Origin: Mesorhizobium sp. B2-7-1
GTDB lineage: Bacteria > Pseudomonadota > Alphaproteobacteria > Rhizobiales > Rhizobiaceae
NCBI RefSeq assembly: GCF_006440735.1
Contig: NZ_VFUA01000009.1
Coordinates: 45,330-109,329 of the forward strand
Direction of reading: 5' to 3'
Length of the DNA stretch: 64,000 bases
A program made the translations under genes and the position numbers. Under the pieces are notes generated by a model, which was not told where the DNA came from, did not search any database, and saw only the letters and a program-made list of their open reading frames with translations. Below, piece after piece: positions 16,402-24,957 of the stretch (positions are counted from its first letter, which is position 1; every line of letters starts with the position of its first letter).

Positions 16402-17454
16402 CTACAGATCTCCCTGCCTGGCCGTTTCCTCGTCGCGAGGATGCAGCTTGCGATCGAGTGTGATGGCGCCAAGAAGCACCACGCTCTTGACGATGTTCTG
16501 GACGTCGCCCTGGACGTCCAGCAGGATCATGGCATTCAAAAGCGTGCCGATGAGCGCCGTTCCGGCGAGCACGCTGGCAATGGAGCCGCGGCCGCCGCTG
16601 AGGCTCACGCCGCCCAGCACGACGATCAGCAGCACGTCGAAGATCAGGCTGGAGCTGAACACGTTGGTATTGATCGAAGCGACCGAGCCTGCGGTGACCA
16701 GCCCGGCCAGAAAGGCGACCGCGGCCGAAAAGGCATATTGGCCGATGGTCAGCACGCGCACCGAGACGCCGGTGAGCCTTGCCGCCTCGGCATTGTCGCC
16801 GAACGCATAGACGAAGCGGCCGGCAGAGGTGCGCGACAGGATGAGATGACCGATCATCGCGACCACCGCGAAGATTACCAGCGGCACCGGGATGCCCAGC
16901 AATTCTCCTTGTCCGAGCGCGAGCAGGAACGGCTGGTTCTCGGGCGCATAGGTGATGATGCCGTCGAGCATCAGCCATCGCCCGACGCCATAGACCAGAG
17001 TTCCCGAGGCCAGGGTGGTGAACAGAGCGGGGATGCCAATGATGGATATGGCAAAGCCATTGAACGCGCCAATCGCGACGGCCAGTCCCAGACCCATGGC
17101 GATGCCGGCGGCAAGCCCATAGCCCAGTCCGATCAGCTTCAGCGACCAGGCGGCGCAGATGGCGAGCACCGCAACCTGCGACAGATCGAGGCCACGTCCG
17201 ATCACGACCACCGTCATGCCGACGCCGAGGATGCCCAGCACCGAGACGCTGCGGGCCAATGTCGAGATGTTCGGCAGGGTCGCGAAGCCGTTGACGAAAA
17301 GCGCGCACGCCGCGAAGATCACGATCGTGGTGGCGAAGACCAGCGTTTCCTGGCTCAGATTGCTGAGGCTGAACTTGCCCTCGCTCTTCTTCACAGCAGC
17401 GGCTCCCCTGTCCTTTATCGCAACTGCGTCTGCCATCGGCCCTGTCCCCGTCAA
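16402..17454 (-). CDS. Sugar-type ABC permease (RbsC-like)
   Basis: A 350-residue inner-membrane protein with eight to ten hydrophobic segments and the family elements VGMTVVVIGRGLDLSQVAVLAICA, the loop AFGDNAEAARLTGVSV and LGGVSLSGGRGSIASVLAGT. It starts with a polar N-terminal tail of about 30 residues; ATG 17436 (MADAV) is an alternative start. It is an ordinary-length partner for the fusion permease at 13115, so the importer probably has a heterodimeric membrane domain. It lies 21 bases after the E2 gene and 59 bases before the binding-protein gene. Confidence 0.9.
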   Translation of the reverse strand: MTGTGPMADAVAIKDRGAAAVKKSEGKFSLSNLSQETLVFATTIVIFAACALFVNGFATLPNISTLARSVSVLGILGVGMTVVVIGRGLDLSQVAVLAICAAWSLKLIGLGYGLAAGIAMGLGLAVAIGAFNGFAISIIGIPALFTTLASGTLVYGVGRWLMLDGIITYAPENQPFLLALGQGELLGIPVPLVIFAVVAMIGHLILSRTSAGRFVYAFGDNAEAARLTGVSVRVLTIGQYAFSAAVAFLAGLVTAGSVASINTNVFSSSLIFDVLLIVVLGGVSLSGGRGSIASVLAGTALIGTLLNAMILLDVQGDVQNIVKSVVLLGAITLDRKLHPRDEETARQGDL

Positions 17455-17475
17455 GCGTCCAATACCTGTCGATCC

Positions 17476-18804
17476 CTAAACCAGCATCGTCATCGGCTGC
17501 TCGATCAGCGCCTTGAACGCCGACAGCAGCTCGGCGCCCGTCGCGCCGTCGATCGCCCGGTGATCGACGGAGAGCGTGACCGTCATCAGGGTTCGCACTT
17601 CGGGCTTGCCGTCCCGGGCGACCACCCGCTCCTCGCCCGCCCCGACAGCAAGGATCGATGCCTGCGGCGGATTGATGATGGCCGCGAAGTCACGAACGCC
17701 GTACATCCCGAGATTGGAAACGCTGGCGGTGCCGCCCTGATATTCATCCGGCCGAAGCGAGCGCGTCCTGGCGCGCGCGGCGAGTTCCTTTATCTCATTC
17801 GATATGACCGCAAGCGTCTTTGTCTCGGCCTTGCGAACGATCGGTGTCATCAATCCACCGGGAATGGCGACCGCGACGCCGATGTCGGCATGGCGGTGGC
17901 GCAGCAATGCGCCTTCGGTGAACGAGACATTGGCATCGGGCACCCGATGGAGAGCCAGCGCCAGCGCCCTGATCACGAAGTCGTTGACCGAAAGCCTGTA
18001 GGCACGCGCGCCGTCGCGGTGCGTCGGCGCCGCTTCGTTGAATTGGCGACGCAGGGCCGCAAGCGCGTCGATCTCGCAATCGGCCGTCAGGTAGAAATGC
18101 GGGACGGTGCGCTTGGCCTCCGACAGCCGGCGCGCGATGGTCAGCCGCATCGAATCGTGCGCGACTTCCTCGAAGCTGCCGGGCTCGAACAGGTTCTTCA
18201 GGCGGGCATCGGCTTCGGCCAGCGACTGGGCCGGGATAGCAGCGGAAGGCGCGGCCGGAATGTCGGCCACCGCGGGCTTGCCCGGTATTTCGGCCTTGGC
18301 TTTCGCAGCACGGGCTTCGATGGCCTGCTTGACATCGCGCTCGACGATCCTGCCGTGAGGGCCGGTGGCCGTGACGTGCGCCGCCTCGATACCCGCTTGC
18401 GCCATCAACCTGCGGGCGATCGGCGACGCGAAAACACGGCCTTCGTCCTGGCCGTTGGACATGCTTGCGGCAGGAGCCGGCACGGCTTCGGGCAGGACTA
18501 TCGGCATTGACGGCTCAGCTGGAGCCGCCTGCGCGGTCGCGGATACTGCCTCAACCGTCTCGCCGTCCGCCGCGAGAGCACCAATCGTCTGGTTGACGGG
18601 AACGTCGATCGACCCGGCCGGCACGGCGATACTGATCAGCACGCCGTCGACTGCAGCCTCCACTTCCATGGTCGCCTTGTCGGTCTCGATCTCGGCCAGG
18701 ACGTCTCCGGCGCGTACCGGATCGCCAACCGCCTTCAGCCATTGGATAAGGTTCCCCTTCTCCATGGTCGGCGAAAGCGCTGGCATGAGGATGTCTACGG
18801 GCAT
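17476..18804 (-). CDS. Dihydrolipoamide acyltransferase, E2 of a 2-oxoacid dehydrogenase complex
   Basis: A 442-residue E2. The lipoyl domain spans residues 1-80 with lipoyl Lys43 in ETDKATMEVE; the E3/E1-binding segment is VFASPIARRLMAQAGI about residue 130; the CoA-acyltransferase domain occupies the C-terminal about 230 residues and contains the catalytic DHRAIDG near residue 415. It moves the acyl group from E1 to CoA. It lies 33 bases after the fused E1 gene, with which it must act; no E3 (lipoamide dehydrogenase) is encoded in the window, so E3 is presumably supplied from elsewhere. The acetoin/pyruvate-type subclass cannot be fixed further. Confidence 0.92.
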   Translation of the reverse strand: MPVDILMPALSPTMEKGNLIQWLKAVGDPVRAGDVLAEIETDKATMEVEAAVDGVLISIAVPAGSIDVPVNQTIGALAADGETVEAVSATAQAAPAEPSMPIVLPEAVPAPAASMSNGQDEGRVFASPIARRLMAQAGIEAAHVTATGPHGRIVERDVKQAIEARAAKAKAEIPGKPAVADIPAAPSAAIPAQSLAEADARLKNLFEPGSFEEVAHDSMRLTIARRLSEAKRTVPHFYLTADCEIDALAALRRQFNEAAPTHRDGARAYRLSVNDFVIRALALALHRVPDANVSFTEGALLRHRHADIGVAVAIPGGLMTPIVRKAETKTLAVISNEIKELAARARTRSLRPDEYQGGTASVSNLGMYGVRDFAAIINPPQASILAVGAGEERVVARDGKPEVRTLMTVTLSVDHRAIDGATGAELLSAFKALIEQPMTMLV

Positions 18805-18837
18805 AGCTCTTCGAGGTCCCAGGTGCCGGTTCCGGCT

Positions 18838-20946
18838 TCAGCGGTAGCAGACGCGGCGGACCGCGTCGGCGATGGCGTTCTGGTTGGGTATCACTGCCCG
18901 CTCCAGCTTGTCGTTGTAGGGCATCGGCACCTCCATGGAGCCGAGCCGTTCCACGGGAGCATCCAGCCAGTCGAAGGCGCGCTCGTTGATCTGCGCGGCG
19001 ATCTCGCCACCGAGGCCGCCGGTGCGCCAGGCCTCGTGCACGACAACGCAGCGATGCGTCTTCTTCACGCTGCGGATGAAGCAGTCCATGTCCAACGGGC
19101 GCAGCGTGCGCGGGTCGATGACCTCGACGGAAACATTTTCGCGCGCCAGCATGTCCGCCGCCTGCAACGCGCGCTCGACCATGACCTGCGTGGCGATGAC
19201 GGTGACGTCGGTCCCCTCGCGCTTGATGTCGGCCTTGCCGAGCGGAATCTCGTAGGGCGCTTCCGGCACGGGCGCGGTCTGGCCGAGATAGAGCATCTTG
19301 TGCTCCAGGAACATCACCGGGTTGTCGTCGCGGATGGAGGCGATCAGCAGGCCCTTGGCGTCGTAAGGGGTCGATGGCGCCACCACCACGAGGCCGGGCA
19401 CATGCGCGAACCATGCCTCCAGCGACTGCGAGTGCTGAGCGGCGAGGCGGATGCCGCCGCCCTGTGGCCCGCGGAACACCACCGGCACGGTCGGAGAACC
19501 GCCGAGCATGTAGCGCAGCTTGGCCGCCTGGTTGACGATCATGTCCATCATGAAGGTGACGAAGTCGAAAATCTGGATCTCGGCAATCGGTCGGCGCCCG
19601 CAGACGGCCGATCCGACAGCGGCGCCGGCGATACCCATCTCGGAGATCGGCGTGTTCATCAGCCGGTCCTTGCCGAAGCGCTGAAACAGGCCGCGCGTCA
19701 CGCCGAACGTGCCGCCGATCGGCCCGACATCCTCGCCGATGACGAAGACGCGCTCGTCGCGCTCCATCTCCTGCGCCATCGCCTCTTTCAGCGCCTCCAG
19801 ATAGGTGAGTTCCCTCGTGCCGGGCGCAGGCTCGACCGCGCCGGCCGATTTGAACGGAGCGGAGACGGCCGGCGCCAGGCTTTCGACGTCGGGCTCGGGC
19901 GAATTCTTGGCGAACTCGACGGCGCGCTCGATCTCCGCATCCGTCTCGGCGACAAGCGCCTCATATTCAGCGTCGGTGAGCGCACCACGCTCCTTCATCA
20001 TCGCAACGCAGCGGTTGATCGGGTCCATGGCCTTCCAGCGCTCGACCTCTTCATCCTCGCGGTAACCCGGCAAGTTGGCGCGCATGGAGTGATCGCCGTG
20101 GCGATAGGTTATGGCTTCGATCAAGGTCGGGCCTTCGCCCGCACGGGCACGCGCGATGGCCTCGTCGACCGCCGCGTAGACGGCGACGACATCGTTGCCG
20201 TCGATGGTTTCGCCGGGCACGCCGTAGCCGGCGGCGCGCGCCGAGATCGAACCGCCGGCGGTCGATTCCAGGAAGGAGGTCGAGAGACCGTATTGATTGT
20301 TCTCGCACAGGAAGACGATCGGCAATTTCCAGATCGCGGCCATGTTCAGCGCTTCGTGGAAGATGCCTTCGTTGGCGCCGCCGTCGCCGAAGATCGCAAC
20401 GCCGGCATCCGTCGACATGCGCTGCTTGGCGGCAAGCGCCGCGCCGATGCCGAGACCCATCGAAGCGCCGACGATGCCGTTCGCGCCGATGATGTTGAGA
20501 CCAATGTCGGCGACATGCATGGAGCCGCCGAGACCGCCGCAGATGCCGTCCTTGCGGCCGAGCAGCTCAGCCATCATGCGCGAGACGTCGGCGCCCTTGG
20601 CGATGCAGTGTCCGTGTCCACGGTGATGGGTGGCGATGAAGTCGCTGCGCAGCAACGGGTAGCCCGCCCCGGCAGCGACCGCCTCCTGACCGACGGAGGA
20701 ATGAGCAGTGCCCTTCACCAATCCGCTGTGGAACAACTCCGTGGTGCGCGTCTCGAAGGCGCGGATCACAAGCATCGTCCTGAGCAGTTGTTTCAGCTCC
20801 GCCGCGTCAAGCCTGGGCGCGTTGCGGGTCGCCAGCCGATGAGAGGATCCGCCATTGGCAAGGATGGCGCCACCGATCGCGTTGTCGCTGATCTTTGCCG
20901 CGCCACGCGTCGAACGGCCCGCTCGGGCCAAACCGGAATTCTTCAT
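18838..20946 (-). CDS. Fused E1 alpha/beta subunit of a thiamine-dependent 2-oxoacid (acetoin-like) dehydrogenase
   Basis: A protein of about 702 residues joining E1-alpha and E1-beta. The alpha half has GGLGGSMHVAD and the thiamine-diphosphate motif GDGGANEG ending in CENNQYGLS; the beta half starts about residue 375 with ELTYLEALKEAMAQEMERDERVFVIGEDVG. It decarboxylates a 2-oxoacid or cleaves an acetoin-like substrate and acylates the E2 encoded next. ATG 20946 is chosen because homology begins about 45 residues later; upstream ATGs (for example 21144) lack support. It is probably the first gene of the minus-strand operon. A second fused E1 lies at 26496. Confidence 0.9.
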   Translation of the reverse strand: MKNSGLARAGRSTRGAAKISDNAIGGAILANGGSSHRLATRNAPRLDAAELKQLLRTMLVIRAFETRTTELFHSGLVKGTAHSSVGQEAVAAGAGYPLLRSDFIATHHRGHGHCIAKGADVSRMMAELLGRKDGICGGLGGSMHVADIGLNIIGANGIVGASMGLGIGAALAAKQRMSTDAGVAIFGDGGANEGIFHEALNMAAIWKLPIVFLCENNQYGLSTSFLESTAGGSISARAAGYGVPGETIDGNDVVAVYAAVDEAIARARAGEGPTLIEAITYRHGDHSMRANLPGYREDEEVERWKAMDPINRCVAMMKERGALTDAEYEALVAETDAEIERAVEFAKNSPEPDVESLAPAVSAPFKSAGAVEPAPGTRELTYLEALKEAMAQEMERDERVFVIGEDVGPIGGTFGVTRGLFQRFGKDRLMNTPISEMGIAGAAVGSAVCGRRPIAEIQIFDFVTFMMDMIVNQAAKLRYMLGGSPTVPVVFRGPQGGGIRLAAQHSQSLEAWFAHVPGLVVVAPSTPYDAKGLLIASIRDDNPVMFLEHKMLYLGQTAPVPEAPYEIPLGKADIKREGTDVTVIATQVMVERALQAADMLARENVSVEVIDPRTLRPLDMDCFIRSVKKTHRCVVVHEAWRTGGLGGEIAAQINERAFDWLDAPVERLGSMEVPMPYNDKLERAVIPNQNAIADAVRRVCYR

Positions 20947-21467
20947 CTTGTCCCATCCATTGCCGGCCCCTCCGTCGCGCTGGCTGGCGGCGGAAAACAT
21001 CAAAGTGCCGGTGTGCTGGCGTTCTTCCCTTTGGCATCTCTTGCGGGATGCCTTGAACGAAGACTTCCACGATCCCGACCTCAAAACAAACACAAAGTTC
21101 CTATGGAAGAAATGCATTTTGGTTATGGGTGGCGGCAGGGCCAAAAAGAACGTGCGCCACCCTGCGGACAGGGCGGCGCACGTGCAACTTGAGAGCCGGT
21201 CACGAGGCCTGCTTGGAGGCCGAATGAGTGCTATCCATCAGAGTGGAGAGAAGATTGCCGGCCGGCGCGATCGGCCGGACAAAAGCATAGCGCAGATATC
21301 TGGCCGGCATCGTATGCCGACCGCGGCTCGCGGGCCGGGCGACGAGTACGTTTCACCGTTTCACGGAAACGGCGAAACGTCCTATCTCTTTGTTTTTACG
21401 CAATTCCGGACGGAAGGTTACGGCGAAGGCGCCGAACTTAACCGCTCACACCTTTCCTGGAATTGCT
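20947..21467. other. Intergenic region upstream of the fused E1 gene
   Basis: I see no gene here; open frames on both strands lack homology and ribosome sites. The right part holds RIME-like repeat copy A (21346-21470). The middle contains TTTGGTTATGG at 21118-21128, identical to 11 bases in the SDR/LysR intergenic region (22818-22828), and is comparatively AT-rich (about 21080-21125), the likely promoter area for the 9.7-20.9 kb operon. Confidence 0.6.
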
Positions 21468-21470
21468 TTA
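21346..21470. repeat. RIME-like intergenic palindromic repeat, copy A
   Basis: Two inverted repeats in tandem. The first pairs ACGTTTCACCGTTT (21348-21361) with AAACGGCGAAACGT (21367-21380). The second pairs CAATTCC (21401-21407) with GGAATTG (21459-21465). The central strip TATCTCTTTGTTTTT and CGCAATTCCGGACGGAA recur in copies B and C. The right edge supplies the TAA stop of the VOC gene. It resembles Rhizobium intergenic mosaic elements; the name is from memory. Confidence 0.8.
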
Positions 21471-21917
21471 GATCCGTTCGATAAGCTCGACGGTCACCTT
21501 GTCGGGGGTCGTCAGGTATGACACGCGCACGCCGGCGTTAGGCCCGCCGCGCTTGTTGACATAAGGCGGCGAGATCGGCACCGCGCCATAGGGCGCCAGA
21601 TGGGCTATCACGCCGTCCAGGTCGGTAACGTCGAACGCGATATGGGCGAAGCCGACGTCGCAGGGCCTCGCCTCGAGCGTCCTGCGATCCGCCGGAGTAC
21701 TGTATTCGATCAGCTCGACCGTATGATCCGGCCGGCGCAGGTAGGCTATCTCGACCTCGGCTCCAGGGACGCCGGTGATGGTCTGGATCGAGGCGGGATC
21801 CCGGCCGGCGCGCGAGGTCAACTCGAAGCCCAGGCCGTCGCGGAACAGCGCGATCGCCCGGTCAAGGCTTTCGACCGTGAAGCTGGTGTGGTTGGTCGCG
21901 CTGATCGCGTGGCGCAT
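21468..21917 (-). CDS. VOC-family (glyoxalase/dioxygenase-like) protein
   Basis: A 149-residue vicinal-oxygen-chelate protein with two beta-alpha-beta-beta-beta modules: NHTSFTVESLDRAIALFRDGLGF at the N-terminus and GFAHIAFDVTDLDGVIAHL about residue 88. Candidate metal ligands are His in NHTSF, Glu in VELIEYS, His in FAHIAF and Glu in the terminal VELIERI. Members include glyoxalase I, epimerases and ring-cleavage dioxygenases; the substrate is not evident. It lies 17 bases after the SDR gene, so both form one minus-strand unit. Its TAA lies in the edge of repeat copy A. Confidence 0.85.
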   Translation of the reverse strand: MRHAISATNHTSFTVESLDRAIALFRDGLGFELTSRAGRDPASIQTITGVPGAEVEIAYLRRPDHTVELIEYSTPADRRTLEARPCDVGFAHIAFDVTDLDGVIAHLAPYGAVPISPPYVNKRGGPNAGVRVSYLTTPDKVTVELIERI

Positions 21918-21934
21918 GCCGGATCCTTCCCTGT

Positions 21935-22684
21935 CTAGTAGTCCGTGCGCCCGCCAGACATGTCGAAGACGGCGCCGGTGCTGAACGAAGCCTCAGGGGA
22001 AGCGACATAGGCCACCATGGCCGCAAGCTCCTGCGGCAAGCCGAAACGGCCCATCGGGATCTTGGCGAGCAAGGATGCCACATAGTCAGCCGGCCAGCGG
22101 TCGAAAATCGCCGTCCTGATCGCCGCAGGCGTAATGCAGTTGACGGTGACCTTGGTGTTGGCCAGCTCACGGCCAAGCGTCTTGGTAAAGCCGATAACGC
22201 CGGCCTTGGAGGTGGCGTAGGCGCTGATCAGGGGACTGGCTTCCTTGCCCGCGACCGAGGCTATGTTGATGATGCGGCCGTAATTCGCCTCGATCATATG
22301 CGGGGCGACCGAGCGGCAGCACAGGAAGACGCCGGTCATGTTGACGTCGATGACCCGCTGCCATTCGTCGAGCGACAGGTTCCAGACATTTGCATGGGGC
22401 CCGGAGATGCCGGCGTTGTTGACCAGGATGGAGATGCCGCCGAAACGCTCCAGCGTGGCGTCCCGCGCCTGGTCGACCAGGCTCTCGGAAACAACGTCGA
22501 CCACTGCGGTATGCACCCGGTCGGCGGCCGCGAGCGTCTCGGCGGCGCGCGCCAGAGTTTCCGGCTCCCGGTCCCACAGGCTTACGTTGGCGCCATCGGC
22601 GAGAAGCCGGGTGGCTATGGCCAGCCCAAGACCTTGCGACCCACCCGTCACCACGGCGGTCTGCCCATCCAAACGCGCTGCCAT
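21935..22684 (-). CDS. SDR-family oxidoreductase
   Basis: A 249-residue classical short-chain dehydrogenase. The motif VTGGSQGLGLA lies near residue 17, NNAGISG near residue 92, the catalytic Ser in IASVAG and YATSKAG near residue 155; the C-terminus GGRTDY is typical of 3-oxoacyl/sugar-type SDRs. It heads a two-gene unit with the VOC protein and is divergently transcribed from the LysR gene at 22863, which is the usual arrangement for a target of that regulator. Substrate unknown. Confidence 0.9.
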   Translation of the reverse strand: MAARLDGQTAVVTGGSQGLGLAIATRLLADGANVSLWDREPETLARAAETLAAADRVHTAVVDVVSESLVDQARDATLERFGGISILVNNAGISGPHANVWNLSLDEWQRVIDVNMTGVFLCCRSVAPHMIEANYGRIINIASVAGKEASPLISAYATSKAGVIGFTKTLGRELANTKVTVNCITPAAIRTAIFDRWPADYVASLLAKIPMGRFGLPQELAAMVAYVASPEASFSTGAVFDMSGGRTDY

Positions 22685-22807
22685 CTGTCCTCCCCAGGCA
22701 CCCCGCCGCTCTTTCGGAATACTTGGATCCGTGGCGGCGTATTCAATCTGCTTGAAGCCAGTAGTAGCGCGTGCGAGATATCAACACTAAGACAAAAGCC
22801 AAATTGC

Positions 22808-22824
22808 AACCATTAGATTTGGTT
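22808..22824. promoter_or_regulatory. Candidate LysR operator between the SDR and LysR genes
   Basis: The 17-base inverted repeat AACCA-TTAGATT-TGGTT contains a T-N11-A core and lies 39 bases upstream of the LysR start in the 178-base divergent intergenic region. That position and form suit a LysR-type recognition site. It is inferred from the sequence only. Confidence 0.45.
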
Positions 22825-22862
22825 ATGGCTTGTTCTGCGTATGGCGGCGAGGAGGAAAACTG

Positions 22863-23819
22863 ATGGACGTCAGGCAGCTCGAATATTTCATGCATGTGGC
22901 GAACACGTTGAACATCACGCATGCGGCGATGCGGGCGCATGTGTCGCAACCGGCGCTGAGCCGTCAGATCCGGCTCCTGGAGCAGGAGCTCGGCACCAAG
23001 CTGTTCAAGCGCAAGGCACGCGGCGTGGTGCTGACCGAGACAGGACAGCGGCTGGTCGACCGGACACGGGTGCTGCTCTCAAATGTCGGCCGCATCAAAA
23101 GCGAGATCATGTCCTCCGCCGACGAGCCGGTGGGCACCGTGAGGCTTGCGGCATCGAACTCCCTCAGCGGCCTGCTCACGTCCCGGGTGGTGGCCCGCTT
23201 TCGCCGAACCTATCCGCAGGTCTCGGTGCATGTGACCGAGAACACTTCGATGATCGTGCGGGAATCCATCGCCAATGACGGGGCGGACGTGGCGCTGTTG
23301 TCGGACCGCGAATCCTTCACCACGCTGACCAAGATGCCGCTGGTGACCGAGAGCCTGCTGCTGATCGCTCCGCTGGAGGTGGGGCTCGACCTGTCCCGCC
23401 CGGTTTCGGCCAAATCCCTGACGGGCCACAATCTCATCCTGACGCCGTTCCCCAACGGATTGCGGCGCGCCGTGGACGAGATCCTGGTCAGGGCCGGCCG
23501 CGTCGCCGAACCGAAGCTCGAGGTCGATACCAACTCGCTGATGACCAGCCTGACCAAATATGGAACCGGCTATTGCGTGCTTCCTTATAGCGGTGTCCAT
23601 GAGCTGCTGGTGCGCAAGGAGGTATCGGCCGCGCCGATCCGCAATGTCCGGTGGGGCTGGGTAACCGCGGTGTCGCGAGAGCGCGCCATGTCGACGGCCA
23701 CCAAGAAGCTGATAGAAATGATTGCCGAAGAGGCCAAGGTCCTGACGAGCAACGGCACCTGGAAAACCGCAACCCTGGACCTGGCTCAAGACAGCGGGAA
23801 GCATATCGGACTGGACTGA
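22863..23819 (+). CDS. LysR-family transcriptional regulator
   Basis: A 318-residue regulator. The winged helix-turn-helix is at residues 1-60 (MDVRQLEYFMHVANTLNITHA, then HVSQPALSRQIRLLEQELGTKLF), followed by the effector-binding domain. ATG 22863 is chosen over the upstream 22830 start because GAGGAGG lies 6-12 bases before it and the family begins at this Met. It is divergent from the SDR/VOC pair and most likely controls it, and possibly the E1 operon beyond. The inducer is unknown. Confidence 0.93.
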   Translation: MDVRQLEYFMHVANTLNITHAAMRAHVSQPALSRQIRLLEQELGTKLFKRKARGVVLTETGQRLVDRTRVLLSNVGRIKSEIMSSADEPVGTVRLAASNSLSGLLTSRVVARFRRTYPQVSVHVTENTSMIVRESIANDGADVALLSDRESFTTLTKMPLVTESLLLIAPLEVGLDLSRPVSAKSLTGHNLILTPFPNGLRRAVDEILVRAGRVAEPKLEVDTNSLMTSLTKYGTGYCVLPYSGVHELLVRKEVSAAPIRNVRWGWVTAVSRERAMSTATKKLIEMIAEEAKVLTSNGTWKTATLDLAQDSGKHIGLD

Positions 23820-24164
23820 CCGGGCCCTTTGTCGGCCATGGACGGATCCGATCCGACGATCGACCATCGCGATGGCATCGCGTAGATCGCAGGCAAGCCA
23901 GGGTCAGCCGGTGCCGCCCGCCGGCGTGCTCTGGTGCGCCGGATTGCTTGCGAACTTATGCAGCGAGGCGGCAGCCGCGGCCGCTCTTACCCTCCACCCC
24001 CGCTTCGGCGCTGAACCGGTCAGACGCTCTTCGAATACCCTCGGAACCATCGTTTCCGAGCGGTGTGGAGAATAGTCGTCCGGACGCCCACGTTAGCCTT
24101 GCAGGCTTCGCTGACGCTGACTATAGTCGCGGATATGAAATTAAATTCCATGTGCTAGGTACGA
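23820..24164. other. Intergenic region upstream of the enoyl-CoA hydratase operon
   Basis: No convincing gene. A 67-codon open frame at 23872-24075 has no ribosome site or recognisable product. The right end becomes AT-rich and carries the palindrome at 24136-24150, so the promoter of the 24.1-31.4 kb operon is probably here. No terminator hairpin was found after the LysR gene. Confidence 0.6.
24136..24150. promoter_or_regulatory. Candidate IclR-type operator, copy 1
   Basis: TGAAATTAAATTCCA is an imperfect 15-base palindrome (TGRAATTNAATTYCA) located 14 bases before the enoyl-CoA hydratase start. A copy with one difference (TGAAATTAAGTTCCA) lies at 55164-55178 between dppB-like and IclR genes. 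The form resembles the TGGAAAT-N-ATTTCCA type of IclR-family sites as I recall them. Function is inferred. Confidence 0.5.
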
Positions 24165-24956
24165 ATGCGTCCCGCGAGCGATCAATCTCTTGTTGTGGTG
24201 GAGAGCCGCCCGTTCGCCAATGTGGGGTTGGTCGAGATCAACCGCCCCGAAGTCCGCAACGCAATCAATCTCGAAGTACGGGAGAAGCTGGCCGCTGCCG
24301 TGGCAGGCTTTTCAGAAGACGCGGAGATCCGGTCCATCGTCATTGCCGGACGCGGCGCCAACTTTGCTGCCGGCGCCGACGTCAGAGCGTTTGAAAAGCT
24401 CGGCTCCGCCGAGGTGCTTCTGCAACGCACCCATCGCTACTGGGACGTGATCGCCAAATGTCCGAAACCGGTCATTGCCGCGGTCGAGGGCTTTGCGCTG
24501 GGCGGCGGCTGCGAGCTTGCAATGCATGCCGACATCATCGTGGCGGCACGCACAGCCACTTTCGGTCAGCCGGAGGTCAAGCTTGGCCTCATGCCCGGCG
24601 CCGGCGGCACCCAGCGGCTGCTGAGAGCGATCGGCAAATACAAGACGCTGATGCTCGTCCTGACCGGCGATATGTTTGCGGCGGAAGATGCCGAGCGCGC
24701 CGGCCTCGTCAGCATCCTCACGGATGAGGGCGAGGCCCTGCAGCAGGCGCTGCAGATCGCCCAAAAGATCGGCCGCCTGCCGCCGTTGGCCGTCGAGCAG
24801 ATCAAGGAAGCCGTCGTCAATGGCGAAGATGCTCCCTTGGAAACGGCGCTGCGCCTCGAGCGCAAGGCATTTCAACTGCTTTTCGATACGGCCGACAAAC
24901 AGGAAGGCATCGCCGCCTTCCTGGAAAAGCGCAAAGCGTCATTTATGGGGCGCTGA
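24165..24956 (+). CDS. Enoyl-CoA hydratase/isomerase family protein
   Basis: A 263-residue crotonase-fold protein that hydrates a trans-2-enoyl-CoA to the 3-hydroxyacyl-CoA. Family elements are the oxyanion-hole region GRGANFAAGADVRAF about residue 65, VEGFALGGGCELAMHADIIVA about residue 110 and the catalytic Glu region GQPEVKLGLMPGAGGTQRL about residue 135. Both catalytic Glu positions (GGGCELAM, and PEVKLG of the second) appear present. The ATG at 24165 lies just after AGGT. It is the first gene of an operon with the hydroxyacyl-CoA dehydrogenase, which begins 1 base after its stop. Confidence 0.92.
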   Translation: MRPASDQSLVVVESRPFANVGLVEINRPEVRNAINLEVREKLAAAVAGFSEDAEIRSIVIAGRGANFAAGADVRAFEKLGSAEVLLQRTHRYWDVIAKCPKPVIAAVEGFALGGGCELAMHADIIVAARTATFGQPEVKLGLMPGAGGTQRLLRAIGKYKTLMLVLTGDMFAAEDAERAGLVSILTDEGEALQQALQIAQKIGRLPPLAVEQIKEAVVNGEDAPLETALRLERKAFQLLFDTADKQEGIAAFLEKRKASFMGR

Positions 24957-24957
24957 C

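Noticed and set aside
16357..21192. Plus-strand frames of 717 and 816 codons (16357-18510 and 18742-21192) opposite the permease, E2 and E1 genes
   Set aside because: The opposite strand encodes textbook E1, E2 and permease proteins; the frames show only shadow composition.
21935..22684. The SDR at 21935 as FabG of fatty acid synthesis
   Set aside because: The length and motifs fit many SDRs, but there is no acyl-carrier or fab neighbour; it lies with a VOC protein and a divergent LysR, so a catabolic SDR is more likely.
23872..24075. Possible 67-codon gene upstream of the enoyl-CoA hydratase
   Set aside because: It has no ribosome site, no homology I recognise and lies in a promoter region.
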